From assembly GCA_024509875.1 (NCBI GenBank), contig JAMPIV010018954.1, positions 248,001 to 312,000 of the forward strand: a DNA stretch of 64,000 bases. The letters run 5' to 3'. The notes under the pieces were generated by a model. The model saw nothing but the letters and a program-made list of their open reading frames with translations, was not told the origin of the DNA and ran no database searches. Shown here piece after piece: positions 13,145 through 23,307 of this stretch; position 1 is the first letter of the stretch; the number at the start of each line of letters is the position of its first letter. A program made the translations under genes and the position numbers. Origin of the DNA: Oreohelix idahoensis. Its lineage: Eukaryota > Mollusca > Gastropoda > Stylommatophora > Oreohelicidae.

Positions 13145-13662
13145 GATTGAAGTGATATGACAAGATCACTAATGTAGAACTGATGACAAAATACTAATGT
13201 AGAACTGATGACAAAATACTAATGTAGAACTGATGACAAAATCACTAACGTAAAACTAATGACAAGACCACTAATGTAGAACTGATGACAAGACCACTAA
13301 TGTAGAACTGATGACAAAATCACTAATGTAAAACTAATGACAAGACCACTAATGTAGAACTGATGACAAGACCACTAATGTAGAACTGATGACAAAATCA
13401 CTAATGTAAAACTAATGACAAGATCACTAATGTAGAACTGATGACAAGACCACTAATGTGGAACTGATGACAAAATCACTAATGTAAAACTAATGACAAG
13501 ACCACTAATGTAGAACTGATGACAAAATCACTAATGTAAAACTAATGACAAAATACTAATGTAGAACTGATGCCAAAATCACTAATGTAGAACTAATGAC
13601 AAGATCACTAATGTAGAACTGATGACAAGATCACTAATGTAGAACTGATGACAAGATCACTA
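13145..13662. repeat. Minisatellite, ~26-bp unit, grown from a LINE tail
   Basis: About twenty tandem units of the type CACTAATGTAGAACTGATGA-CAAGAC are present, alternating with AAATCACTAATGTAAAACTA variants to give a higher-order pattern. The unit resembles a phrase in LINE tails elsewhere (for example 41345-41390 and 14405-14430). The sequence entering the array at 13145 and the sequence after 14405 read like two halves of the same LINE fragment. Confidence 0.9.
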
Positions 13663-13883
13663 AGGCGCTGTTCATAAATTACGTAAGGCAAAGAGAAAAA
13701 AAAGGGGGAGGGGGGTTGCTGAGATGTTACGCTTTGGTGCGGGGGAGGGTCTAAAATGTTGTGGATTTTTGTTTCGCACACGTTACAGGGGAACAGGGGA
13801 ATTTTGGAAGGGGGGGGGGGGGCGGGGGGGTGCGGGTTGGCTGAAAATGTATAAAAATGCGTTACATAATTTGTGAACGGCCC
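13663..13883. mobile_element. Small inverted-repeat element with a G-rich core
   Basis: The left end reads GTTCATAAATTACGTAAGGC (13670-13689). The right end is a near complement, GCGTTACATAATTTGTGAAC (from 13859). The interior has several G runs, the longest near 13810-13828. The structure fits a non-autonomous MITE. The target duplication is not clear. Confidence 0.65.
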
Positions 13884-14404
13884 TGTTGAGGATTGTTGCA
13901 TGGTTTGCAAGCATCTAGGTTTGAGCTCGATTCGGATGGTTGCACCATGAAACACCTCGGCTGAATAAATAAATGAAATAGATCGCATATATCGATGCAT
14001 GACGCGTTAGACCAAGTAACGACAGTCGTTGTGTGGCCTTCGAGCCAAAATGTCAGTGTTTCAAAATGTGTGGCATGGCCACTTAGCCAAAGTGTTTTAA
14101 AGATGTGGTATAACCACTCAAATGTGATAGTGCATAACTAGAAAGTTATATCTAAAGCAGAAATAAAGAATGTATAAAGACCTTGAGTCTTAAAATATAA
14201 GACGGCAATATTAGCCACAATAATTTATGATTTAACGTAAGTCGTAAAATATGAAACGCAGTTAGAATACGTAGTGCTGATTAAGCCTGGCTTTGAATGC
14301 CAAAGTAAATTTTTATATTAGACAGTGTATCTAATAGAACTAGCAGAATGTTTAATTCTGTATAAACACAAGAACCATTTAAATCAGTGAAAAGCCCATA
14401 ACAG
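13884..14404. other. Unassigned DNA between two LINE halves
   Basis: Nothing is recognised. Together with the small inverted-repeat element it separates the LINE-derived minisatellite from the rest of the LINE tail at 14405. Confidence 0.4.
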
Positions 14405-14694
14405 GCCCCTAATTTAGAACTGATGACAAGAACTAGATTAGCGCCAGTGGAGCAAGAAATAAAATGAAGCCGCTGGAGATGGATATGACACTTTGAGAAA
14501 ATATATTGATAGTATTACCAGAGAATCCTTGTTCTGGAATACATAGGGTAAGTGAGATCGAGGAAGACCAAGAACACATGGAAAAGAGAACTGGAGACAG
14601 ACGTGAAAGACACGAAGAAGACAGTTGAGAGGATGGCACGGGACAGAAAGACGGCATACGTTTGTTGAAGGTCTATATTCCTTTGGAAGTTGAA
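14405..14694 (+). mobile_element. LINE 3'-end fragment
   Basis: Contains the shared tail phrases GAACTGATGACAAGAAC, TTGATAGTATTACCAGAGAATCC-TTGTTCTGGAA and GAGAACTGGAGACAGACGTG seen in sister fragments on the plus strand at 22905 and 41330. Frames are broken. It ends in a GAA-rich simple-sequence tail, as non-LTR elements often do. Confidence 0.7.
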
Positions 14695-14782
14695 AGAAGA
14701 AGAAGTAGAAGAAGAAGAAGAAGAAGAAGAAGAAGAAGAAGAAGAAGAAGAAGAAGAAGAAGAAGAAGAAGAAGAAGAAGAA
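14695..14782. repeat. (GAA)n microsatellite
   Basis: About 29 GAA/AGA triplets run without much interruption directly after the LINE fragment. It is probably an expanded 3' tail of that LINE copy. Confidence 0.95.
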
Positions 14783-15188
14783 ACATATATCGTGATGCTG
14801 CATTAATGTGAAAAATATTAAACTATCAAAGTACATGAACTTATTTTTGACACACAGTGTCTCAGAGAACCTCACTTTCATCTTTATGAACTATGAGGAA
14901 CAGTTTTACAGTCCTCGTTTGTGTTTGAAAATAAAATGCAATTTTGTAGTCAGCAAACAAAGTGTAAATCGTTTCATATTAAAAATATATTGACTAGATA
15001 AGAAACTTTTACTGTTGCTGACTAGACAAGCGATTTGTCAGACGTAACACACGCAGTGACTAGATATACAGTGTAGGATTGTTACAAGATTACAGTAGTG
15101 ATACAAGCAGCCAATGAGAGGATAATTTCACTATCAGAGCAGTGGTAAACAATGGTCAAAGTTCATTAGAGCAGGTCAGTAATATTAG

Positions 15189-15300
15189 TTAAAATGTCCA
15201 GTATTACTAGAAAAATATTAGTTATAATTTCCAGTATTACCAGAAGAATATTAGTTATAATTTCCAGTATTATCCGAAAAAATATTAGTTACAGTTTCAG
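15189..15300. repeat. Tandem repeat, ~33-bp unit
   Basis: Three to four units built on CCAGTATTA-CAGAAAAATATTAGTTATAATTT follow each other. Confidence 0.85.
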
Positions 15301-15479
15301 GTACTTCCAGAAAAACCAAAAACATTCAGACATCGAAATTCATCTTTACAAGCCAGATTTTTGTTATAAGTGGTACCAAAAAATGTACGCTAAACTTTCT
15401 TCTAGCACTGCGAAAAGTTAACAACTTTCATATTATGTGTCACAGTCAAGATATTACAGATTTTCTTAAATGACCTCTT

Positions 15480-15870
15480 TAGTGAAATAGAAAGACTGAA
15501 ATGGTATGAGAAGATCATCAATGTGGAAATGACGTCAAGAGCCAGACAGGACCTATGTGACAGGAGATGAGAAGAAGGCGCGGCCGATGAATAAGGCACA
15601 CACTGAGGAATCATGTTGATATCATTACACGACAGTCCTTGTTTCAGACTCCCCATGGTGAAAGAGATGGAAGGAGACTAACAAACATACGAGGAATATG
15701 GCACACACTGAGGAATCATGTTGATAGCATTACATGACAGTCCTTGTTTCAGACTCCCCATGGTGATACCTGAATATGAAATGGACGAAGAAGACATGGG
15801 AAGATCTTGAGGAGACAGGAGGTCCTGGCACAAATTAGTTGAAAGTGAAGAACTGGAAGGTGATGATGAT
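15480..15870 (+). mobile_element. LINE 3'-end fragment with internal duplication
   Basis: Carries the family phrase GAAATGGTATGAGAAGATCA near 15497 and, later, ACAGTCCTTGTTTCAGACTC. A block of about 70 bases beginning GGCACACACTGAGGAATCAT occurs at 15595 and again at 15700, about 105 bases apart. The duplication is nearly exact, so it arose after the LINE copy landed. Confidence 0.7.
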
Positions 15871-15889
15871 GATGATACAATATGCTTTA

Positions 15890-18429
15890 TGCATTTTCCC
15901 CACGTGCTAGTGGATATCTTCTCAAGGCATGTACAAACCAGTATCCTTACACCTTTCAAATATCACATCTGTTATTTCGTAGTATTTTACATAAAAAATA
16001 TTATTAATATTATATAGTGCACGTTCACCTTGTTATAAGTTTAAAAATTTTCTTGTTATTATGTAAAAAGGCTAAATGTTAATAACAAGTAAAAGTTCGT
16101 TCCAACTTTAGTTGTTAACTTACAGAGATACAACACTCAAAAGATAACATTTTAAAAACTAATGTTATGTAATGCCTTGTGCGGGTGATCATCCTCTAAA
16201 ATTTTGCCTTGTTATTCAGGAGGGGAACGGATGTCAAAAAGGAAAAAATGTTTTCTGGAAAATTGCGTAGCAAGGCTAAGGAGACGCAATTTCGTCGTTC
16301 CATCAAATTGACACGAGTTACGGAAATGGACGCTTCAGCGATACTAAGATTTTAATTTGAAATGAGCGGCAGAACGCGGTGGGAAATTACAAAAATTTTG
16401 TAAATTTACTTAATATTAATGTTAGGAATATAAAAATTAGCTGGCCGGATGGCCTATTCTGAGCAGTGAACTAAGATGGTCTTAATTTTACAAACGGATA
16501 GATAATATTGAAGATAATGACAAAAGACAGGGTAGTTCACATCATCGCTAGACTATATTGAATCTAAAAGTGTCACAATTTGCACACAAAAACACGACCT
16601 TGGGAACAGGTGTTCAAAGTTACTTATTATGGAGGAGAGGGGTTTTGAGCGGTAGCTGTGTCTAAATATAACTTTTTACGACAAAATTTTAAGGGGAGAG
16701 AAAGGTTGCTTCAAAAACCAAGCACATTTTTTTTAGAAACACAAGTAGAGACGGACAGACTAACAGATAACCATCCATACTTGACTGAAGCATGACTGAA
16801 ATGACTTTAGTGTAGAAATTTGAAATTAAAAATAAACCTTGGCAGTGATTGGCCACAGACAATCATCTCATTAGCGCTCAGAGCGCATTTGGGGTCATTC
16901 TTCAATAATTGTTCAGTGTTAGACACAGATTTTAAAGTGTGGTGTTTTCCCATATGAAAGACACTGAATAAATTTAGGGACGCCATACTATAGCCAGCAG
17001 CTCAGCTGAGTTTTGCTAGCAATTCTGTGTTATGTATTCTTAAGCTGGTAAGATTGAAATTATTTCTTTATATATTTTGAATATTGTTTCATGTTCGAGT
17101 GGTTTGATACTGCCATCTTCATTTCTTACAAACCTAGGGATTTTGCTCTGAGCCCAATCAGGGTCTAGGGACTAACAAGGTAAAAACTCAGCAAGGATTA
17201 TGCTGATTTATCAAGCGTTGAAACAGATTACCTATCTTCTTTTAGGGCCGACAACTACTAATTATTTTTCAGAATCTATAGTCTGGGAGGATCTATCGGA
17301 TGTAAACCCACCATGGTAACTGTGCTGTTTGGTCAGAGAGATCTGACCTGTCTGTATGATGTGGTTGTTGTGTCAGTGTGGTGTCCAGACGTGGGTATAG
17401 AATAGATTTTGACACATAGCCCATACTTTGATTGCAGAGCTGTGAGTCTTCTATCGACAACAAAGCAGAGTCTATCCGGTGGGTGACTTTACTCGAGTGT
17501 ATCTGTGCAGTTCTTGTGACAGAGACCACCAGGTTGTCCGCCAGCACGGAGAGGTGGGACCGCAAGTTTTCAGCACCAGAGCTACAAAAAGATGAGTGAG
17601 CCTCTGGTCTGCTGGACATTCACCAACTATTGGTAGTGACTAATATCCCCATAAAAATTCCCACTTTTTGGTTCGGTTTCCTAGACAGGTGTGATGAGAC
17701 CATCCCCAACAGTATGAAAAGATAAAGAGACAATAAATATCCTCCCTAGTAGCTGACTACCAGATCTCATTTGAATAAAACTAACTATGGTAGTACTTAA
17801 ATATGTAACTCTTCTGTATTTATTATTGCTGTCCTCACATAATTTCTGCAAGACTTGTAGGAGCTCTGTATAGCATGAATCAGAGGTGCTGGAATGTTCT
17901 TCCTTGCCAAACAGTCCCAAACTTTGCTCCAGGGGACACTGCCAAACGCCTTTTCCAGATGACGAATATGCAGTATTTAGAATTTAAAAAAAAATTTAAT
18001 GCTGTCATTTCAGAGCTTAATTTGTTGAACAATATTTTTCTTTATAATGTGGGTCACAAGCAGTATCATTATATTATTGGAGGCTGTCTATAAAACTTAA
18101 TTCTTGTAAGTTACCACTAGAGAGCTGGGGTAAAAAGCTCATTCACATTAAATGAATGCAGTACAGAATGCCCTATGAGTAATTGTTGCACATCTTTTTG
18201 CACATCATAAAGAGTCCATTATCTTAGAACTTTGTGGTGCTCAGAAGGACGTTGCTAAGCGCGTCGTTAAGCGTAAGAATTATGACGTGAGTGCTCATAC
18301 ACGGCAACGATCTGAGATAGTTTTGTGTAGCTGGCCGAGATGGCTGCGTTTTAAAATGTGTTGCTACTGTCCACTTAGATATTCATATGTGATATTCTTG
18401 GATGTGTCGATAGCATCTATATCTATATT
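15890..18429. other. Unassigned region downstream of the cyclase gene
   Basis: Mostly AT-rich DNA. Two short phrases, TAGCTGGCCGGATGGC near 16438 and TAGCTGGCCGAGATGGC near 18329, look like heads of old SINEs, but no body can be followed. The minus-strand open frame at 17293-17619 (108 codons) resembles nothing I know and is probably chance. Confidence 0.45.
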
Positions 18430-18441
18430 AGAACCCATGGA

Positions 18442-18805
18442 GGAGCCGCGCTAGCGTAGTGGTTAGAACACCGCTCTGGCGACCGGGTGATACAGGATCA
18501 AACCCGGGCGACGGCATTTGAGGATTTTTCGTCGACCGGGATTTGGACTGGATTAACTCGAGACCTGGCGAGGACATTTGAAGGAGTGTCGTCGACCAGG
18601 GACTGGCGGCTCCTGAGCCGACCCAGCTGCAATGGGTACCTCCGAAATCGGCGAGTATTTGCCTGAATGGCGAGGGACACCTGTCTCTGTACAAGAAATA
18701 AAGGGATACTCACGTAAAATCAATGTCAGGTTAAACATAAAATAATAACCTGAGATTTCGCCTCGAGTATTAGCGGGCGTACGCAAAAAAAAAAAAAAAA
18801 AAAAA
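18442..18805 (+). mobile_element. Full-length tRNA-derived SINE with perfect target duplication
   Basis: The head carries an A box TAGCGTAGTGG and a B-box-like GGATCAAACCC within the first ~75 bases. It shares its 5' half with the SINE at 8297. A run of about 22 A residues ends the copy. The 12-bp duplication AGAACCCATGGA is exact at 18430-18441 and 18806-18817. The perfect duplication and long A tail indicate a recent insertion. Confidence 0.92.
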
Positions 18806-18817
18806 AGAACCCATGGA

Positions 18818-19432
18818 CAATGTTACTTGAATAATAATGATTATGATTCAATGTGCGGACTCCGACGGACTTACACAGAATATGTCGATTATCTATTGAT
18901 CTCATAAAATGTGACGGTCAAAATGAGTGTTTGCTCATTGCTGTTTCAAGACATTGTCAAAAGTTGAACGTAATAAATGTGTACTGTGTCTGTACACCAT
19001 GAGTTGATGTACTTATTGCTAAACGCAACACTTGGTAATTGTTCGTGTTAAACATAATCTTTATAATACTTCAAAACTAACCCCTAGAAGAATGTAGCAT
19101 TTAGGAAGATGAAACTAAACGTCACAGTAACACCAGATAAAGGCGTAAAAAAAGATCAGCCCTTATGAGGGACAAAGCTTTGTAGTTGAAACATGCATAA
19201 TAAATTGTTTCTACAAAAGAATGTGATGTGCTTAAGACATTTTAAAGTTATGCAGTAATGCTCAAACACATTAAGTCTGAATTCCCTTAGCTCATAATTT
19301 GCTTTGTGGCATTCATGGCACTGCTCTTATTTCATTGCCAACGAATCGCAAGAAAACAGTAAAATCAAACAATGAATTATAAAACAAAGTTCGGTAAGAG
19401 CCGTCATGGGGCATAACAGTGTTTACAATCCG
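18818..19432 (-). other. DNA just beyond the cyclase stop codon, probable 3' UTR
   Basis: Lies directly 3' of the guanylyl cyclase stop on the minus strand, so part of it is likely 3' untranslated region. I did not find a clear polyadenylation site and cannot place the transcript end. Confidence 0.4.
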
Positions 19433-20331
19433 TCACAATGGTGTACTTTCCACAGCTGTTACCTTTTGAGTTGTCGCTTGTTCTTTTAATAAACCCATAT
19501 CTTGTTTCGGAGAGGACGACCTTGAACTTACAGGAGAGTTCCGGTGTTCTGTATTCTCCATCTTTGGTTGTCTGTAAAGCTTAGCAGATTCAGATCTCTC
19601 CTCAGCGTTTGAGTTCTTGAGTCGATCGTTCTGTAGTTTCAAACCCAGGGTAAAAATGTTTGGCATCATTTCAAGGTGACGGGTAATACTTGAGCTTGCA
19701 GGTTTCATTTTGGGACTCGCGTTGTTTGGGTCTGCTGCCTTTGGATTCCGGAATAGGTATTCAAGAGGGTTAATCTGAAGGCTGTCCTGTTCGGCTTCCT
19801 TTTCTGATACGGTCACGTCTGACTCTGTCAGATGTAGTTGAACATCCGGGCTACAGGCTTCGTCAGTGTCGCTAATGGTAACTGAAACATGATCAGGACT
19901 TCCCTCGCCGTATTGTTTCACAATCTGTTTAATCCCTGACTTGATCATTGCCGATTCGTTCATTGCTCCTGTTCTGAATGGCCTAGGGTTAATATCTTCA
20001 CCTCGATGAGGTTTGGCTTGGTCTAGACTTGATTCGTCCTCATCATGTAACCTGATATGAATACTCGATCCTTCTTGATCTTCAGCACCACCTGCCATAT
20101 AGTCAATCCATTGATGAGTAGAGGGTTTGTTTGTTTTTACTGACCTTGGAGACACCTCCTCGAAACTGTCAGGGTCAGGCAAAGCTTTGTAGAAACCTTC
20201 CCTGCCAACAAGGAAATACGTCTGCATTCTTCCCTTGCCTTTGACCTCAATTGCGCCTCTGTAATCCACCAGATATCCCCGAAAATTATCCAGATATTCT
20301 TTGGCCGAAGAGCTCATGTGAATTCGGAGTG
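19433..20331 (-). CDS. Receptor guanylyl cyclase, terminal exon: end of cyclase domain and C-terminal tail
   Basis: The acceptor TTTTCAG precedes the exon. Its first two bases complete a proline codon started in exon 23192-23307, giving the join TGLP-LRIH typical of receptor cyclases. About 35 residues finish the cyclase fold, ending with IEVKGKGRMQTYFLVG; this matches the family signature (usually ...KGKG..TYWL). After that comes a polar, Ser/Glu/Asp-rich tail of about 250 residues with no recognised domain. The protein ends in STPL, which fits the loose class I PDZ-ligand pattern (S/T at -2, hydrophobic at the end). The first in-frame ATG in this exon (20317) is internal, not a start. Stop TGA at 19435-19433. 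Confidence 0.93.
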
Positions 20332-21506
20332 CTGAAAATAAAATGGTGATAAATTCAGAGAGTGTAAACTTGTGAGAGAGATAATATTTAGCATTTATTA
20401 TGTGAATGAGTTTGCATAGTCGACGTGAGATTATAGTAAGTGTAAGATGCTCTTTTCTCTTCTTCGATTTCTTTAACGCCCGCCATTTTGTCTACGCCGG
20501 AATCTGTGACCGTGTGTCGTAAAGTACTGGTCACTATTCTTCAACGCTATCATCATCAAATAGCGTCACTATACCTCGCCATAATTTTCCTACACCTATC
20601 ATCGTTTTTACAATAGTTTATTATCGTTTGGTCGCACACACAACCCAGAGCTTGATCTGCCAAAACATGACGGGTGCGAAACATCGCGCGAGGCACGAAC
20701 AAATCTCGAGCACCCGAAAACTAGACAAAGCTACGCAAAGTCGGGGCCACTCGAGAACAAAGTTACTTGCTGTACACTCCGGACAGATATTTTAAACCGT
20801 GAATTAGCGCCTGACTGAGAAATAAAACTTCTGTCAACACGATCTTAGTACTTGACACAGTCTATTGAAGTGCCTACTCCTGTGGTGTCCCAACCTGGTG
20901 ATGACAGCACAGGTTACACTCCAGACCCATTACTTCCAAGATAAGAAAGCATACCCATAAATTGGAGTTAGGAGCCTAGATCTGGTATTTACATATCCAA
21001 AATACGAATAAAGTCCCATTTCAACTTTCAACCGATCCAACGACACATCAGCCCACAACCATCATGTACGGTTACCCATAAATACCTACAGTGATACGTA
21101 AGTTCAGTATCCAACAGCGTATGCATACGTATTTATCATCTGGAGCTGGTTATATATGCATATTCTGCTGAATCCATACAAGCGGATGTATCCTTATCCA
21201 GATTTTATAATCTCTTATAAATATATGTGGTAGCTGTTTTAAGTTTTTATCACTGTGTAGAACAACTAGACATTAGGACAATATTCATTCCATTACAATT
21301 TGTTAATATTCTTTGTATTTTTAATCATTCTTTTTAAACTTATTTTTGATTTTATACTTACGATAGTACAATTAAAAGTAGCATTTAGTGTCGTACAATT
21401 ACTGCAGTCGTGGTCAAGTTTTTCACTCATGCTGTCTTGTTTGTACGTCTATTGTAAATTTTTCCTATTTATTTAGGGAGTGAGGGCTATCATTTATAAC
21501 TTTTAT

Positions 21507-21564
<58 letters not shown>

Positions 21565-22900
21565 TGTCGCTAGGGACCAGGATTCATGCTCAGAATTTCT
21601 TCGAGTGTATTGCTCGGTCTATAGGTGCTCAGAATCCCTACTCATCTTCACTATCTTAAGTAGGTTCTCATTCTATGAGCCATTTGCTAAGAGAGCGTAA
21701 GTTTATTATCACATAACTTTACCTTATACACACAACCTCACCAGAGCTGCGACACAGAGCCATTGGATATTTCAACTTTTGAGCTATATTATTTTTATTT
21801 ATTTTATATATTTACCTTATTTCTCACTTTCGTTCTCTTCTGTTTTTGTTAGTTTGTCCCTAACGTGGCCGGAAAGTAAAATTTTCTTTGCCCTTTGTCT
21901 TAGCATATGCATCAGTGGATTATCTATCTTTGTTTACTCTACTGATTATGTTTCTGAATTGTTGTGGGGCATGTAAATAAACCGATTTATTTACATTACT
22001 AAGTATTTTCTGCGACGATCAACAGTTGAAAGCCTATGCTCCATTGACAATGTAAGATTATGACTCTGCGTTTATAAGCAAAGCACTGTTAGTTTATGTC
22101 ATGACACATAGGGACACAGGCAGTCATAAAACTGTTTTGCTTAAACTGATCGCGGGCTTATTTTCCCTCCCTCCGTGCCTTTTTTTATGTTTGTGTTGAT
22201 TGTGATTTTTAACATTGTTCTGTATCAACTACGTTCTGTGCCTATGTACATTCCACAAGACAGTTGCCCTTGATTACTAAGTCGCCTCCAAAACGAGACC
22301 ACAGACTAGATACATACATTTTAACATTCACAATTTATAACCATCCTGTTTTCAATAGCGCACTAAGTAGTTAAAATAAAAAAGTACAAAATGCTGCCCT
22401 TAAAGAGCTTGTTCATTAATACCACATTATCTATTTCGATAAAATTTGTTTAGACCTCTACCCCAAATTAATAGTTTTCTTTATGTAGTTGTGTGATAGA
22501 ATTTAGAGTGTTTGTGGAAAGGTCTTGACCAAAAAAAAAAAAACTCAACCTCTGGGCACTGCATGCATCATTGGAATCAATTGCTGTTCTTTCTGATTCA
22601 TGAACGATATGTGCATAAAGTGTGTTACATTTCAAGAAACTACATTGTTTATTAAAAGTTACAGCAATGATTAAATTTCTAATATCACAACAATTATTGA
22701 AATAAAATATTGTGCGGATATGACCGACGCCAGCTCCTTTCGTGGAAAAGCTGTACGGGGATTCAACTAGCCTCAACTGACAACTGCTTTCTTTGAGAAC
22801 ATTCAAGTGGACGTCTGAGAGTGTACGAAGAAGAAGAAGAAGTGTGATGAATGGATGAATGAAGCAATCAATCAATTAGACAAATGTACCATCATTGTTT
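20332..22900 (-). other. Cyclase intron, largely unassigned
   Basis: Intron between the last two coding exons. Apart from the GA microsatellite at 21509 nothing is recognised. Open frames at 21779-21976 and 22468-22875 are short and without motifs. Confidence 0.5.
21509..21562. repeat. (GA)n microsatellite
   Basis: An uninterrupted AG dinucleotide run of about 27 units inside the last intron of the cyclase gene. Confidence 0.98.
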
Positions 22901-22904
22901 ACTG

Positions 22905-23090
22905 TGGAAACGAGTTGATAGCATTACAAGACAGTCCTTGTTCAGGATTCCTCATGACAAGGCAAACAGAGGAAGACCTACAACCACATGGAGAAGAGAA
23001 CTGGAGACAGACATGACAGGGATTAAAAACAAAGACACGGAAATACCTTGAATACGGTGACATAAGACAAGAAGGCTTGGTGTAAGTATC
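22905..23090 (+). mobile_element. LINE 3'-end fragment
   Basis: Shares TTGATAGCATTACAAGACAG, TCCTTGTTCAGGATTCC and AACTGGAGACAGACATGAC with the fragments at 14405, 15480 and 56041. It lies about 100 bases from the splice donor of the next cyclase exon, opposite in strand to the gene. Confidence 0.7.
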
Positions 23091-23191
23091 TTAACATCTG
23101 TAGGGACTGACGGGTAACAATGGCCCTGACAATATCTCTATGCGATATTACGAGTATCTTGCAAAAAATGGAAAAACTTTAAGATACATAC

Positions 23192-23307
23192 GCAAGCCCG
23201 TTGACTCCATCCTGGATGCTGTGTTCACAGCGTCACCAAACAGGCAGTACCTGGGCATGGCAAGGCCCACTACCCCTGCCACCACAGGTCCAGTGTGAAT
23301 GCCAATT
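23192..23307 (-). CDS. Receptor guanylyl cyclase exon: catalytic core, C-terminal part
   Basis: 116 bases between acceptor TTCCAG and donor GTATGT. The first base completes an arginine codon from exon 32958-33115, and the last base starts a proline codon finished in exon 19433-20331. It encodes [14 protein letters not shown] followed by MPRYCLFGD and [12 protein letters not shown]. In class III cyclases the cysteine of RYCLFGD is a guanine-selecting residue, and the N and R of NTASR act in catalysis; all are present, which argues for guanylyl rather than adenylyl cyclase and for an active enzyme. Confidence 0.97.

Noticed and set aside
13145..13662. Regular direct repeats that might suggest a CRISPR array
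   Set aside because: Units are contiguous with no unique spacers, and the surroundings are eukaryotic retroelement DNA.
18442..18520. tRNA gene candidates (also 8297, 42325 and 45777)
   Set aside because: Each continues into a repeated body with target duplications or tails, so they are SINE heads; cloverleafs are imperfect.
20287..20317. ATG at 20317 as the start of an independent 294-residue gene
   Set aside because: In-frame sequence upstream to a splice acceptor completes a cyclase motif with the previous exon, so this is an internal methionine.
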